Below are positions 9,877-17,528 of a stretch of DNA of 64,000 nucleotides, piece by piece (the stretch's first letter is position 1; each line of letters starts with the position of its first letter). The position numbers and the translations under genes are program-made. This DNA is from Yoonia sp. SS1-5 (GTDB lineage Bacteria > Pseudomonadota > Alphaproteobacteria > Rhodobacterales > Rhodobacteraceae): the NCBI RefSeq assembly GCF_038443705.2, contig NZ_CP151767.2, positions 2,967,501-3,031,500 of the forward strand. Direction: 5' to 3'. Below the pieces are notes generated by a model. It was not told where the DNA came from and did not search any database. It saw only the letters and a program-made list of their open reading frames with translations.

Positions 9877-9985
9877 ACCGGCCACCTATCCCGTTTCCGG
9901 CCCGAAAGAAAAGCGCGGAACCGGGGGCAAACGCCGGTTCCTATTGGCTATTTCGCAGCCAAGACGGTTGCAGTACGGTTTGCGG

Positions 9986-10657
9986 ATGAATGTGCTGATC
10001 ATCGAAGACGATGCAGAGACCGGGCAGTATCTGCTGCGCGGGCTCCGCGAGGCCGGGTGGGACCCGGTGCTGCATGGCACCCCGCAGGCCGGCATTCTGG
10101 AAGTATCGTCGCGGACATTTGACGCGATTATCCTGGATCGCATGTTGCCGGGCATGGACGGCGTCGATGCGCTGCGCCTGATCCGTGGCGCGGGGATCAT
10201 GACCCCGGTGTTGATGCTGACCGCCCGAACCAGCATCGAAGATCGTGTCGAAGGGCTGGAGGCGGGGGCCGATGACTACCTTCTTAAACCTTTTGCGCTG
10301 TCGGAACTGCTGGCGCGGATCAAGATCATATCGCGCCGCGCCCCGCGCGTGGCCGAGACCACAGAACTGACCATCGGGGATCTGTGCCTTGACCGGATGA
10401 AACGGGTTGTGGATCGGGCGGGACAACCGCTTGACCTGTCGCCGGTGGAATTCCGGCTGCTGGAATATCTGATGGCCCACCCGGGCGAGGTCGTCACACG
10501 GATGATCCTGCTTGAAAAGGTGTGGGGCTATCGGTTTGATCCCAAGACCAGCCTTGTACAGACCCATATGAGCCGGTTGCGCGGCAAGGTCGACAAGCCA
10601 TTTGAGGTGGAAATGATCCGCACTGTCAGAGGATCGGGATATATCCTGGATGCGTAA
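9986..10657 (+). CDS. OmpR-family two-component response regulator
   Basis: This is a 223-residue regulator. The receiver domain (1-115) has the acidic pair ED(D) at 7-9, phospho-acceptor D51 in IILDRMLPGMDG, T79 and K101 (LLKPF). The C-terminal winged helix ends with the expected VQTHMSRLRGKVDKPFE and IRTVRGSGYIL. The frame is open far upstream, but homology begins at the MNVLIIEDD methionine. The gene overlaps the histidine kinase gene by 8 bases and so forms one operon with it. It resembles QseB/PmrA-type regulators; the target genes are not evident. Confidence 0.92.
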   Translation: MNVLIIEDDAETGQYLLRGLREAGWDPVLHGTPQAGILEVSSRTFDAIILDRMLPGMDGVDALRLIRGAGIMTPVLMLTARTSIEDRVEGLEAGADDYLLKPFALSELLARIKIISRRAPRVAETTELTIGDLCLDRMKRVVDRAGQPLDLSPVEFRLLEYLMAHPGEVVTRMILLEKVWGYRFDPKTSLVQTHMSRLRGKVDKPFEVEMIRTVRGSGYILDA

Positions 10658-12041
10658 CAACACACTTGGATCAACGGTTTTTCAGCAAATCCTGCGCTCT
10701 TGCGGGGTGTTTGTGTTGGTTAGCCTTGCGCTGCTATGGCTGATCTGCGGCTGGCTGGTCTGGGAGATGGACCGCGCCCAGATTGCCGACCTCGAAGATA
10801 CGATGCTGTATGCCGAAGATGTCTATTACGGGCGCGGCGCGGACGAGCTGATCGCCGAGGCTATTCAGGACGACGACGATTTGATCTGGTCAGATGACCT
10901 GATTTACGAGCTGTTGGAAGGTGAACAGCAGGTCTGGGTGCTGCGCGGCCCGGATTATGAACCCATTGCCGGGTTTCCCGGCCTGCATGCGGATTTCGGC
11001 TGGCAGATGACCAGTCTCGATCATCCCGAAATCGGCGACACGCTGCGGGCATACACACAGGAACTACGCGGTGGCGACCGTCTGACGATTGCCAGCTTTC
11101 TACCCGAGGACCGGGCCAATCTTTGGGCCTTTGCGCAATTCGGTACGTTTGCGCTGTTATTGATTGTCTTGCCTCTGTCGCTGATCACTGGCTACGCGGT
11201 CAGCCAACGGGTTTTTCGGCGTATCGAAGATATCTCTGCGACGGCTGCAGCGGTGGGGTCAGGCCAAATCGCGACCCGTGCCACCCAATCGGCCCGCCAT
11301 GACGAATTCGACAGGCTTGCAGGCAGCATCAACCAGATGCTGGACCGGCTGGAGGCCTTGAACCGGTCAATCGAAGGCGTCTCTGTCGGGGTTGCCCATG
11401 ACCTTCGCACGCCATTGACGAATATCGGTGGCCGGATGGAGCTGATCCGCAGGGACCGCACCAACCCGGAGGCGATTGAAACCCATCTTGAGGCAGCCGA
11501 AGCTGCGCAAGACCAGTTGATGCGCGTGTTTGACGCGTTGTTGCGGCTGGGTGAGGTCAAGGCAGGCCGCCGGAAAGCGGCCTTTGCGGATGTGGACCTG
11601 TCAGCGATCCTTACGGACCTGACTGACAGTTTTGCACCGGTCTTTGCGGATGCGGACAAACGCTTTTCCGTGACCATTCGCGATGGTCTGTCCGTCACCG
11701 GTGATCCCGAGCTTTTGCAGCAGATGATTGCCAATCTTCTGGAAAATGCGGTGGAACATTCGCGCGATGCGGCCAAGGTGTTTGTCACGCTTGCCAGCCA
11801 AGATGGACGCGTGGTTCTGCAGGTGGGCGATGACGGGCCGGGGATTTCGCCCCTCGACAAAGAGCGTATTTTCGAGCGCTTCTTTCGCGCTGATAGCAGC
11901 CGGTCGACGCCCGGCAATGGGCTGGGCCTGAGCCTTGTGCAGGCCATTGCCGAATTGCACGCGGCTGATATCGCCGTCGCCGATGATACGCCGGGGGCCG
12001 TGTTCACGCTGCGGTTTCCGGTTAGGGTCAGGACCCAATAA
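10650..12041 (+). CDS. Two-component sensor histidine kinase
   Basis: This is a 463-residue membrane kinase. Helix 1 is at about 18-38. A periplasmic sensor of about 115 residues (rich in acidic residues, QDDDDLIWSDD) follows, then helix 2 at about 160-182, HAMP, and HisKA with the phospho-acceptor H250 in VAHDLRTPLTN. The HATPase domain has the N box LLENAVEHS, G1 VGDDGPGIS and G2 GNGLGLSLVQAI. It partners the overlapping regulator gene. Oddly, its last codons (VRVRTQ and the TAA) lie inside the left arm of the inverted-repeat element at 12022, so the C-terminus appears to have been re-set by that insertion. Confidence 0.9.
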   Translation: MRNNTLGSTVFQQILRSCGVFVLVSLALLWLICGWLVWEMDRAQIADLEDTMLYAEDVYYGRGADELIAEAIQDDDDLIWSDDLIYELLEGEQQVWVLRGPDYEPIAGFPGLHADFGWQMTSLDHPEIGDTLRAYTQELRGGDRLTIASFLPEDRANLWAFAQFGTFALLLIVLPLSLITGYAVSQRVFRRIEDISATAAAVGSGQIATRATQSARHDEFDRLAGSINQMLDRLEALNRSIEGVSVGVAHDLRTPLTNIGGRMELIRRDRTNPEAIETHLEAAEAAQDQLMRVFDALLRLGEVKAGRRKAAFADVDLSAILTDLTDSFAPVFADADKRFSVTIRDGLSVTGDPELLQQMIANLLENAVEHSRDAAKVFVTLASQDGRVVLQVGDDGPGISPLDKERIFERFFRADSSRSTPGNGLGLSLVQAIAELHAADIAVADDTPGAVFTLRFPVRVRTQ

Positions 12042-12290
12042 TTCCATGCCGCCAGCGCAGATTTCACGAAATATCAGCGGTTTGGGACGCGCAGGCCATA
12101 GTTGCTCTACGGACAAGCGGCCCACGCCGCTGAGATGAAGTGAAATCTGTGCCCGAAGGGTTTGGCTGATTTTGGCCGTGACCATCGTTGCATCCCCTTG
12201 AAATAGAAACACTATTACTGCGGGGCTGCGCCTCGTCACGACCAAAATCAGTCAAACTGGCGACGTGGAATTATTGGGTCCTGACCCTAA
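12022..12290. mobile_element. MITE-like element with 25-bp perfect terminal inverted repeats
   Basis: The arms 12022-12046 and 12266-12290 are exact reverse complements (outer part TTAGGGTCAGGACCCAATAA). Inside lie two further inverted pairs. About 12055-12080 pairs with about 12127-12152 (21 of 26 bases, core CAGATTTCAC/GTGAAATCTG). 12166-12182 pairs with about 12237-12253 (16 of 17). No credible transposase frame fits in 269 bp. A TA dinucleotide flanks GGGTC at both ends, which fits a TA-target non-autonomous element, but because it also belongs to the palindrome it is not proof. The left arm overlaps the kinase 3' end. Confidence 0.6.
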
Positions 12291-12416
12291 GGCCTGAACT
12301 TTACAGCATTGTATGAAACCGGTGCGCGACATGTAAAACCGCGCGCCGCATGCGCGTGCTAGCACGGTATTGCGCCGCGATCCCCATTGGTTGCGGCCCA
12401 ACCGAAAGAGGCTCGC

Positions 12417-14501
12417 ATGTCCATACTCCACCAAAAAATCCTGCTGATCGGGGCCGCATTTTGTCTGATGCACACACCCGCATTTGCCGGACCCGAGGCC
12501 ATGACGGCAGAGGAGGCCCGGCATCTGATCGCCCGCACGGGCTTTGGCGCCGCACCGCATGAAATTGCCGCGATGACCGGTAAATCCTATCGGGACGGTA
12601 TTGCTGAAATCATGGCAGGGCTGCGCAGCACAGCCCATACACCAATGCCCGCATGGGCGGATCACTGGGACTATCCGGCGGAACAAATCTGGACACTCGG
12701 GCAAACCCCGGCCGAGCTTTTCTACGCCCGGCGCTGGTCAGAGATGGAGGAACTCTCGGGCTGGTGGATCGCTGAAATGGTTGCCACGCCCTCACCATTG
12801 ACCGAACGTCTGGTCCTGTTCTGGACGGACCACTTTGCGAACTCTTTTGATGATCACGAGAATGCGCAATGGCTTGTGCGGCAGAACCGGTTCCTGCGTC
12901 GCAACGCGGGGGGCAATTTTGCCGATCTGGCCCATGGCGCGCTGAACGACCCTGCGATCCTCGAATATCTGGACAATGTGTCAAACTTTGCGGATGCTCC
13001 GAACGAGAATTTGGGTCGCGAATTTCTGGAACTGTTCACCCTGGGCGAGGGTCGTGGGTACACGCAGGACGATGTGCGCGCGGCGGCCCTGATGCTGACC
13101 GGATTGACCATTGCCGAAATCGGGGCGCCTGTCGCGTTTCTTGATCCAGAGGTTCACGATGACGGGCCAAAAACGATCTTTGGCACGCAGGGGCGCTTTG
13201 GGGCTGATGATCTTGTTCGCCTGACGCTCGCCCATCCGGAATTCGGCCCCTATATCGTCGAAAAACTGTGGCGACACTTTATTTCGGACACACCGGATCC
13301 AGCCGAAATTGCCCGCCTTGCCGAACTTTGGAAGGCTGAGGATCTCGACCTTGCACCGCTGCTGACGGCCTTGTTTGAAACAGATGCGTTCTGGGATCCG
13401 GCCAATCGGGGCCGGTTGGTCAAAAGCCCGATTGAGTTGCTGGTTGGCACCTCGCGCAGTCTTGGGCTTGCCAGACCGGACGGGCGCGAGTTTGCATGGA
13501 TCAGTTCGGAACTTGGTCAGGCCCTGTTCCTTCCGCCCAATGTGGGCGGCTGGCCCGAGGGGGTGGCGTGGATCAATGACGCAACCGCGGCTGGCCGCGC
13601 CGCTGCGCTTGCCTATCTTCTATCGGGTGCCGAGATCGACGCCGCTGCATCAATGGCGCCGATGATGACCAGCCCTGATACCCCGACCGACGCAACTGTC
13701 GGCGCCAATGATCTGCGCGTGGGTCAGGTGTTTACGACCTATGTCGAAGAACGCGACCCCGGCGAGGGCTTCGGCGGGTTGTTCACCCTTTATGATGTGG
13801 GGTTCGACGGGCACACATGGCGGTCGATTACCTTTTGGCTTGAATATATGGAGGATGAGGAATTCACCGGGCTTTATATCTTTACCGGTGATTGCGGATC
13901 TGGCTGCCTGATCAGCCTGCCGGATGACCCCGATGACCCCGGTTGGGTCACGTTTGAACCATGGGCGGATTTTCTGGCAGAAAGTCCCGCACTTACCCAG
14001 GCTGATCAGGCGTTGCTGTCTGCCCTTGGGGCACATCTGCCCGCCATCATTGCCGCCACAGAGCATCAATCGCCCTTTACCGATGATACCTATGCGGACA
14101 CCGCCGCATTTGCCCCGTTTCAGGAGGCCGCGAATATCTTCGCCACGCAGTCGGCAGCCCATATTGGCACCCATGACGGGGCCTTTGTGCAGGCGCTGAG
14201 CCATCCAGAGGTGCTGGGTATTCCCGGGCGCGCGATGTCCATCAACATGGATGAGGTGGACGATTACCTAGAAGCTGATGACGCCCGGCGCGGTGTCGCG
14301 GCGATACCGGCCGTGACATATGCCACCGCGCGCGACTGGATAGATGCACTTGACGGCGCAGGCCCGGAAAGCACCCGGGCGGCCGAGGCATTGCTTGCGG
14401 TGGCGCGCCCGGCGCAAGGACAGCGCGACGCGTTGATTGCCAGTGATCCCGAGGCGCTGCTGCGTCGGTTGATCATGTCCCCCGCTTACCAGCTCAAATA
14501 A
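12417..14501 (+). CDS. DUF1800 family secreted protein
   Basis: This is a 694-residue exported protein. The signal peptide is about residues 1-22 (LLIGAAFCLMHTPAFA). DUF1800 follows: EEARHLIARTGFGAAPHEI, then WWIAEMVATPSPLTERLVLF, LFWTDHFANS, ENLGREFLELFTLGEG and the FLPPNVGGWPEG motif. A distinct acidic region at about 420-530 (many D/E, a CGSGC motif) separates it from the C-terminal end SDPEALLRRLIMSPAYQLK. The function is unknown; these genes nearly always precede a DUF1501 gene, as here. The ATG at 12417 has AGAGG 5 bases upstream. The next gene starts 17 bases after the stop. Confidence 0.85.
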   Translation: MSILHQKILLIGAAFCLMHTPAFAGPEAMTAEEARHLIARTGFGAAPHEIAAMTGKSYRDGIAEIMAGLRSTAHTPMPAWADHWDYPAEQIWTLGQTPAELFYARRWSEMEELSGWWIAEMVATPSPLTERLVLFWTDHFANSFDDHENAQWLVRQNRFLRRNAGGNFADLAHGALNDPAILEYLDNVSNFADAPNENLGREFLELFTLGEGRGYTQDDVRAAALMLTGLTIAEIGAPVAFLDPEVHDDGPKTIFGTQGRFGADDLVRLTLAHPEFGPYIVEKLWRHFISDTPDPAEIARLAELWKAEDLDLAPLLTALFETDAFWDPANRGRLVKSPIELLVGTSRSLGLARPDGREFAWISSELGQALFLPPNVGGWPEGVAWINDATAAGRAAALAYLLSGAEIDAAASMAPMMTSPDTPTDATVGANDLRVGQVFTTYVEERDPGEGFGGLFTLYDVGFDGHTWRSITFWLEYMEDEEFTGLYIFTGDCGSGCLISLPDDPDDPGWVTFEPWADFLAESPALTQADQALLSALGAHLPAIIAATEHQSPFTDDTYADTAAFAPFQEAANIFATQSAAHIGTHDGAFVQALSHPEVLGIPGRAMSINMDEVDDYLEADDARRGVAAIPAVTYATARDWIDALDGAGPESTRAAEALLAVARPAQGQRDALIASDPEALLRRLIMSPAYQLK

Positions 14502-14518
14502 TGCAAAGGAGATGATCA

Positions 14519-15712
14519 ATGCGGAATTCAGACCTCTCACGCCGGCGTTTCATGGCGGCAGTTGGATCAGGGCTTGCCAGTCTCCCGCTTTTGCCTGCGG
14601 TTGGGTTTGCCCAAAACCTTGCCACGGCAGACGGCAATATCCTGATTTTGGTGGAGCTTGCCGGTGGCAATGACGGGTTAAATACGGTGATCCCGATCAA
14701 GAACCCGACCTACCGCCTGCTGCGCCCGGAAATCGGGCTTCATTCATCCGACACTTTGACACTGGACGCGGATACCGGGCTTCACCCGTCAATGCGCGCC
14801 GCCGCAGACCTGTGGGAAAGAGGCGAGATGCAGATTATCGAGGGGGTCGGCTATCCCGATCCAAACAGATCGCATTTCCGGTCGATTGAAATCTGGAATG
14901 CAGGTCTGGGCGCGCAGACCAAGACCACGCAGGGCTGGATATCACACGCCTTTGACAACGAGGATCATCGTTTTGATACGGATGCGGACGGTCTTGTACT
15001 GGGCGGTGAAATGGGCCCGCTTGCCGGACAGGGTCGGTTTTCCGCAATGCGGGATGAAGAGCAGTTTCTGGATACGCTGCAGGATTTATCCGGGATGCAG
15101 CATCCCGTCAGGCCGGCCACGCATCGCACCCCCTTGGCGCATGTTCTGGCGACATACGAGAATGCCCAGATCACCGGCGATGCCATCCGCCGCAAACTGG
15201 AAGCCAGCCGGGAACGCCAGTGGCATTTCCCGCAAACTGATCTGGGCCAGCAATTGCGCACGGCGGCCCGGCTGCTGGATGCAGGCGTCACTGTTCCGGT
15301 GCTGAAGGTTGTGCAGGACGGGTACGATACCCATGACGCACAACCTGATCAGCACGCGGCCTTGCTGCAGGATCTGTCGGACGCGATAGACAGCTTTGCG
15401 GCCGCGATGCGTGATATCGGGCTGTGGGAGAACGTGACCATCCTGACCTATTCCGAATTCGGCCGTACCGCGCGGGAAAATGCCTCTGCTGGCACTGATC
15501 ATGGCACTGCGGCCCCCGTGTTTGCGATGGGCGGGCGGGTCAGGGGTGGTCTGTCGGGCAAACAGCCGTCGCTGGATGCGCTGGTGGATGGCGATCTTGC
15601 CCATACGACCGATTATCGGGACGTCTATCGTGCTGTGCTGACTGATTTATGGGGTATCCGGCCCACGGCTGGGCTTGCCGGGGACGGTTCGGACATTCAG
15701 TTACTTGGTTGA
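14519..15712 (+). CDS. DUF1501 family protein, Tat-exported
   Basis: This is a 397-residue protein with a twin-arginine signal at the start (SRRRFMAAVGSGLASLPLLP). The body carries the DUF1501 marks LVELAGGNDGLNTVIP, LHPSMRAAADLWERGEMQI, YDTHDAQPDQHAALLQDL and the sulfatase-like TYSEFGRTARENASAGTDHG. A predicted metal-dependent, alkaline-phosphatase-fold activity has been suggested for the family, but no substrate is known. An AAGGAG site precedes the ATG. It forms an operon with the DUF1800 gene, and the two probably act together in the periplasm. Confidence 0.88.
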   Translation: MRNSDLSRRRFMAAVGSGLASLPLLPAVGFAQNLATADGNILILVELAGGNDGLNTVIPIKNPTYRLLRPEIGLHSSDTLTLDADTGLHPSMRAAADLWERGEMQIIEGVGYPDPNRSHFRSIEIWNAGLGAQTKTTQGWISHAFDNEDHRFDTDADGLVLGGEMGPLAGQGRFSAMRDEEQFLDTLQDLSGMQHPVRPATHRTPLAHVLATYENAQITGDAIRRKLEASRERQWHFPQTDLGQQLRTAARLLDAGVTVPVLKVVQDGYDTHDAQPDQHAALLQDLSDAIDSFAAAMRDIGLWENVTILTYSEFGRTARENASAGTDHGTAAPVFAMGGRVRGGLSGKQPSLDALVDGDLAHTTDYRDVYRAVLTDLWGIRPTAGLAGDGSDIQLLG

Positions 15713-15745
15713 GGTCCCGATGCGGGCGCGCCTTGTGTCGCATAG

Positions 15746-15765
15746 CCGGGCCATATCTGGCCCGG
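15746..15765. terminator. Hairpin between convergent DUF1501 and hemerythrin genes
   Basis: An 8-bp perfect stem CCGGGCCA/TGGCCCGG with a TATC loop stands 34 bases after the DUF1501 stop and 24 bases before the stop of the minus-strand hemerythrin gene. It lacks long T runs, so it is a possible bidirectional terminator of modest strength. Confidence 0.5.
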
Positions 15766-15788
15766 TTGATTGTCGATGCGCGGCGCGT

Positions 15789-16355
15789 CTAGCCGCGCAG
15801 GCGGTGGTGCAGGATAATCGGCACCGCAAGTTCCTCTTCATCGCCCAGATGGCGATCAAGAAATGCGTCAATTGTCGTTGACGCATTGTGCAGTTTGCCC
15901 ACCTCGTCGCGGGCAGCGCTTTCGTCCAGCTGGATCAGTTTGATCGTGCGATTTGCCGACCGGGTGAAATGATCCAGCACGATGTCCAGTGCGGCATGAT
16001 CCTTTTCCAGGATCTCGAGCCCCGCATCAAAACGTGGATCAGCCGCAGACAATTCGGGAAAGTAGGCGTGATCTTCCCAATGGTGATGCCCATGCAGGTT
16101 GCCAACCAGCGCATTGCCGCGAACGGATAATCTGCCGGCATAATCCTGCGGGTCGATCTCGCGATCCAGATAGAGCGCGGTGTCCTTGCCGATTGTCGCG
16201 CTAAGGTGGCGGAACATGCGATGCGCACCCAGCCATTGGCGGGTCTTCTCGCGAAAGCCCGGGTGATCGCCCCACGCGTCGCGCGGGTATTGCTGCAACA
16301 GGCTCTGCATTTCTGCTGGCATGTCATCGGTGCGGATGTTGAATTGATCAAACAT
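15789..16355 (-). CDS. Hemerythrin-like (HHE) domain protein, paralogue
   Basis: This is a 188-residue HHE protein similar along its length to the product of 8420-9016: both share a YPRD.W..HPGF-like opening and the pattern HRMFRHL, NLHGHHHWEDHAYFPELS, LEKDHAALDIVLDHF and FLDRHLGDEEELAVPIIL. The His/Glu residues of the diiron site are all present. It is cytoplasmic (no signal peptide). It is divergent from the pirin gene, with 168 bases of shared upstream region. A role in O2/NO handling is possible but unproven. Confidence 0.82.
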   Translation of the reverse strand: MFDQFNIRTDDMPAEMQSLLQQYPRDAWGDHPGFREKTRQWLGAHRMFRHLSATIGKDTALYLDREIDPQDYAGRLSVRGNALVGNLHGHHHWEDHAYFPELSAADPRFDAGLEILEKDHAALDIVLDHFTRSANRTIKLIQLDESAARDEVGKLHNASTTIDAFLDRHLGDEEELAVPIILHHRLRG

Positions 16356-16523
16356 GGCGTTTCCTTTCCGGGCCTAAATGGGATGCGCCTTACCTCAGGA
16401 GTACCGGCGCGCGGACATGACAGCTATGCAGTGAGGGGGCTTGTCACTGGTGACATGTCCGGGCCCGAGTGGTTTTATGCGGGTATAGGCAGTCACCCCA
16501 CCTGCATCACAAGGAGGCCTCAC

Positions 16524-17456
16524 ATGAGCTGGAACCCCGCCCTCGAGCCGCATTGCCCGGCCGCAAATGCCGTTGACGCGATAGAGACGATCATTGTGCC
16601 GCGTGCGCGCGATATCGGTGATTTCGAAGTGCGCCGCGCATTGCCATCGGTCGAGCGCAAGATGGTCGGCCCATTCGTGTTTTTTGATCAGATGGGCCCG
16701 GCGGAGTTTCTGACCGATCAGGGGATTGATGTGCGTCCGCATCCGCATATCGGCCTGGCCACGGTCACCTATCTGTATCAGGGCGAGTTTCAGCATCGCG
16801 ACAGTCTTGGCACCAACCAGATGATCTACCCTGGCGAGGTGAACTGGATGATCGCCGGCAATGGGGTGACCCATTCAGAACGGACAAGTGCCGCCACCCG
16901 CGCGGGCCCCAGCAAACTGTTCGGCATTCAGACATGGGTCGCCCTGCCCGAAAAAGACGAGGAAACCGATGCTGGCTTTGAGCATCACGGCCAGGACGCG
17001 CTGCCCTTTCTTGAGGGCGAGGGCAAGCAGGTGCGGCTGATCCTCGGCACTGCCTGGGGGGAACGTGCGCCCACAAAGACATTTTCAGAGATGTTTTATG
17101 CTGATGTCATATTGCAAGCCGATGCCCAGCTGCCGTTGCCGGATGACCACGAGGATCGCGGGCTCTACGTCATTCAGGGCAGCATAGACGTGGCTGGCGA
17201 CACGTTTGAGGTGGGACAGATGATGGTCTTTCGGCCGGGTGACAAGATCACCGTCAAAGCGGGCCCTGCCGGTGCCCGCCTGATGGCTTTGGGCGGCGAG
17301 ACATTGAACGGCCCCCGTCACATCTGGTGGAATTTCGTGGCCTCATCAAAGGACAAGATTGAAGCGGCCAAGGTGGCATGGGCTGCGGGTGACTGGGCGC
17401 ATGGGCGGTTTCAGTTACCACCTGATGACAAGGATGAATTTATCCCATTGCCTTAG
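16524..17456 (+). CDS. Pirin family protein
   Basis: This is a 310-residue bicupin. The N-terminal pirin domain holds the metal-binding histidines in VRPHPHIGLATVTYLYQGEFQHRDS and NWMIAGNGVTHSER. The C-terminal pirin_C domain ends with GPRHIWWNFVASSKDKIEAA. Bacterial pirins are iron-binding and some have quercetinase activity; the substrate is unknown here. AAGGAGG 6 bases before the ATG at 16524 fixes the start, although the frame is open about 100 codons further up. Confidence 0.92.
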   Translation: MSWNPALEPHCPAANAVDAIETIIVPRARDIGDFEVRRALPSVERKMVGPFVFFDQMGPAEFLTDQGIDVRPHPHIGLATVTYLYQGEFQHRDSLGTNQMIYPGEVNWMIAGNGVTHSERTSAATRAGPSKLFGIQTWVALPEKDEETDAGFEHHGQDALPFLEGEGKQVRLILGTAWGERAPTKTFSEMFYADVILQADAQLPLPDDHEDRGLYVIQGSIDVAGDTFEVGQMMVFRPGDKITVKAGPAGARLMALGGETLNGPRHIWWNFVASSKDKIEAAKVAWAAGDWAHGRFQLPPDDKDEFIPLP

Positions 17457-17528
17457 TGCACCTTGGTTTTCCCGCCACCCGTTCCTACCTGATGATGACG
17501 GGTTTAAAAGTGGGGGTAAGGGGCTGGC

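Noticed and set aside
9353..9985. Upstream extension of the response regulator frame (about 210 codons)
   Set aside because: It lies antisense to the EamA gene and carries no receiver homology; the regulator begins at the methionine at 9986.
12064..12255. Minus-strand frames inside the inverted-repeat element as a transposase remnant
   Set aside because: They are short, run through the palindromes and show no DDE or helix-turn-helix motif; only the repeat structure is supported.
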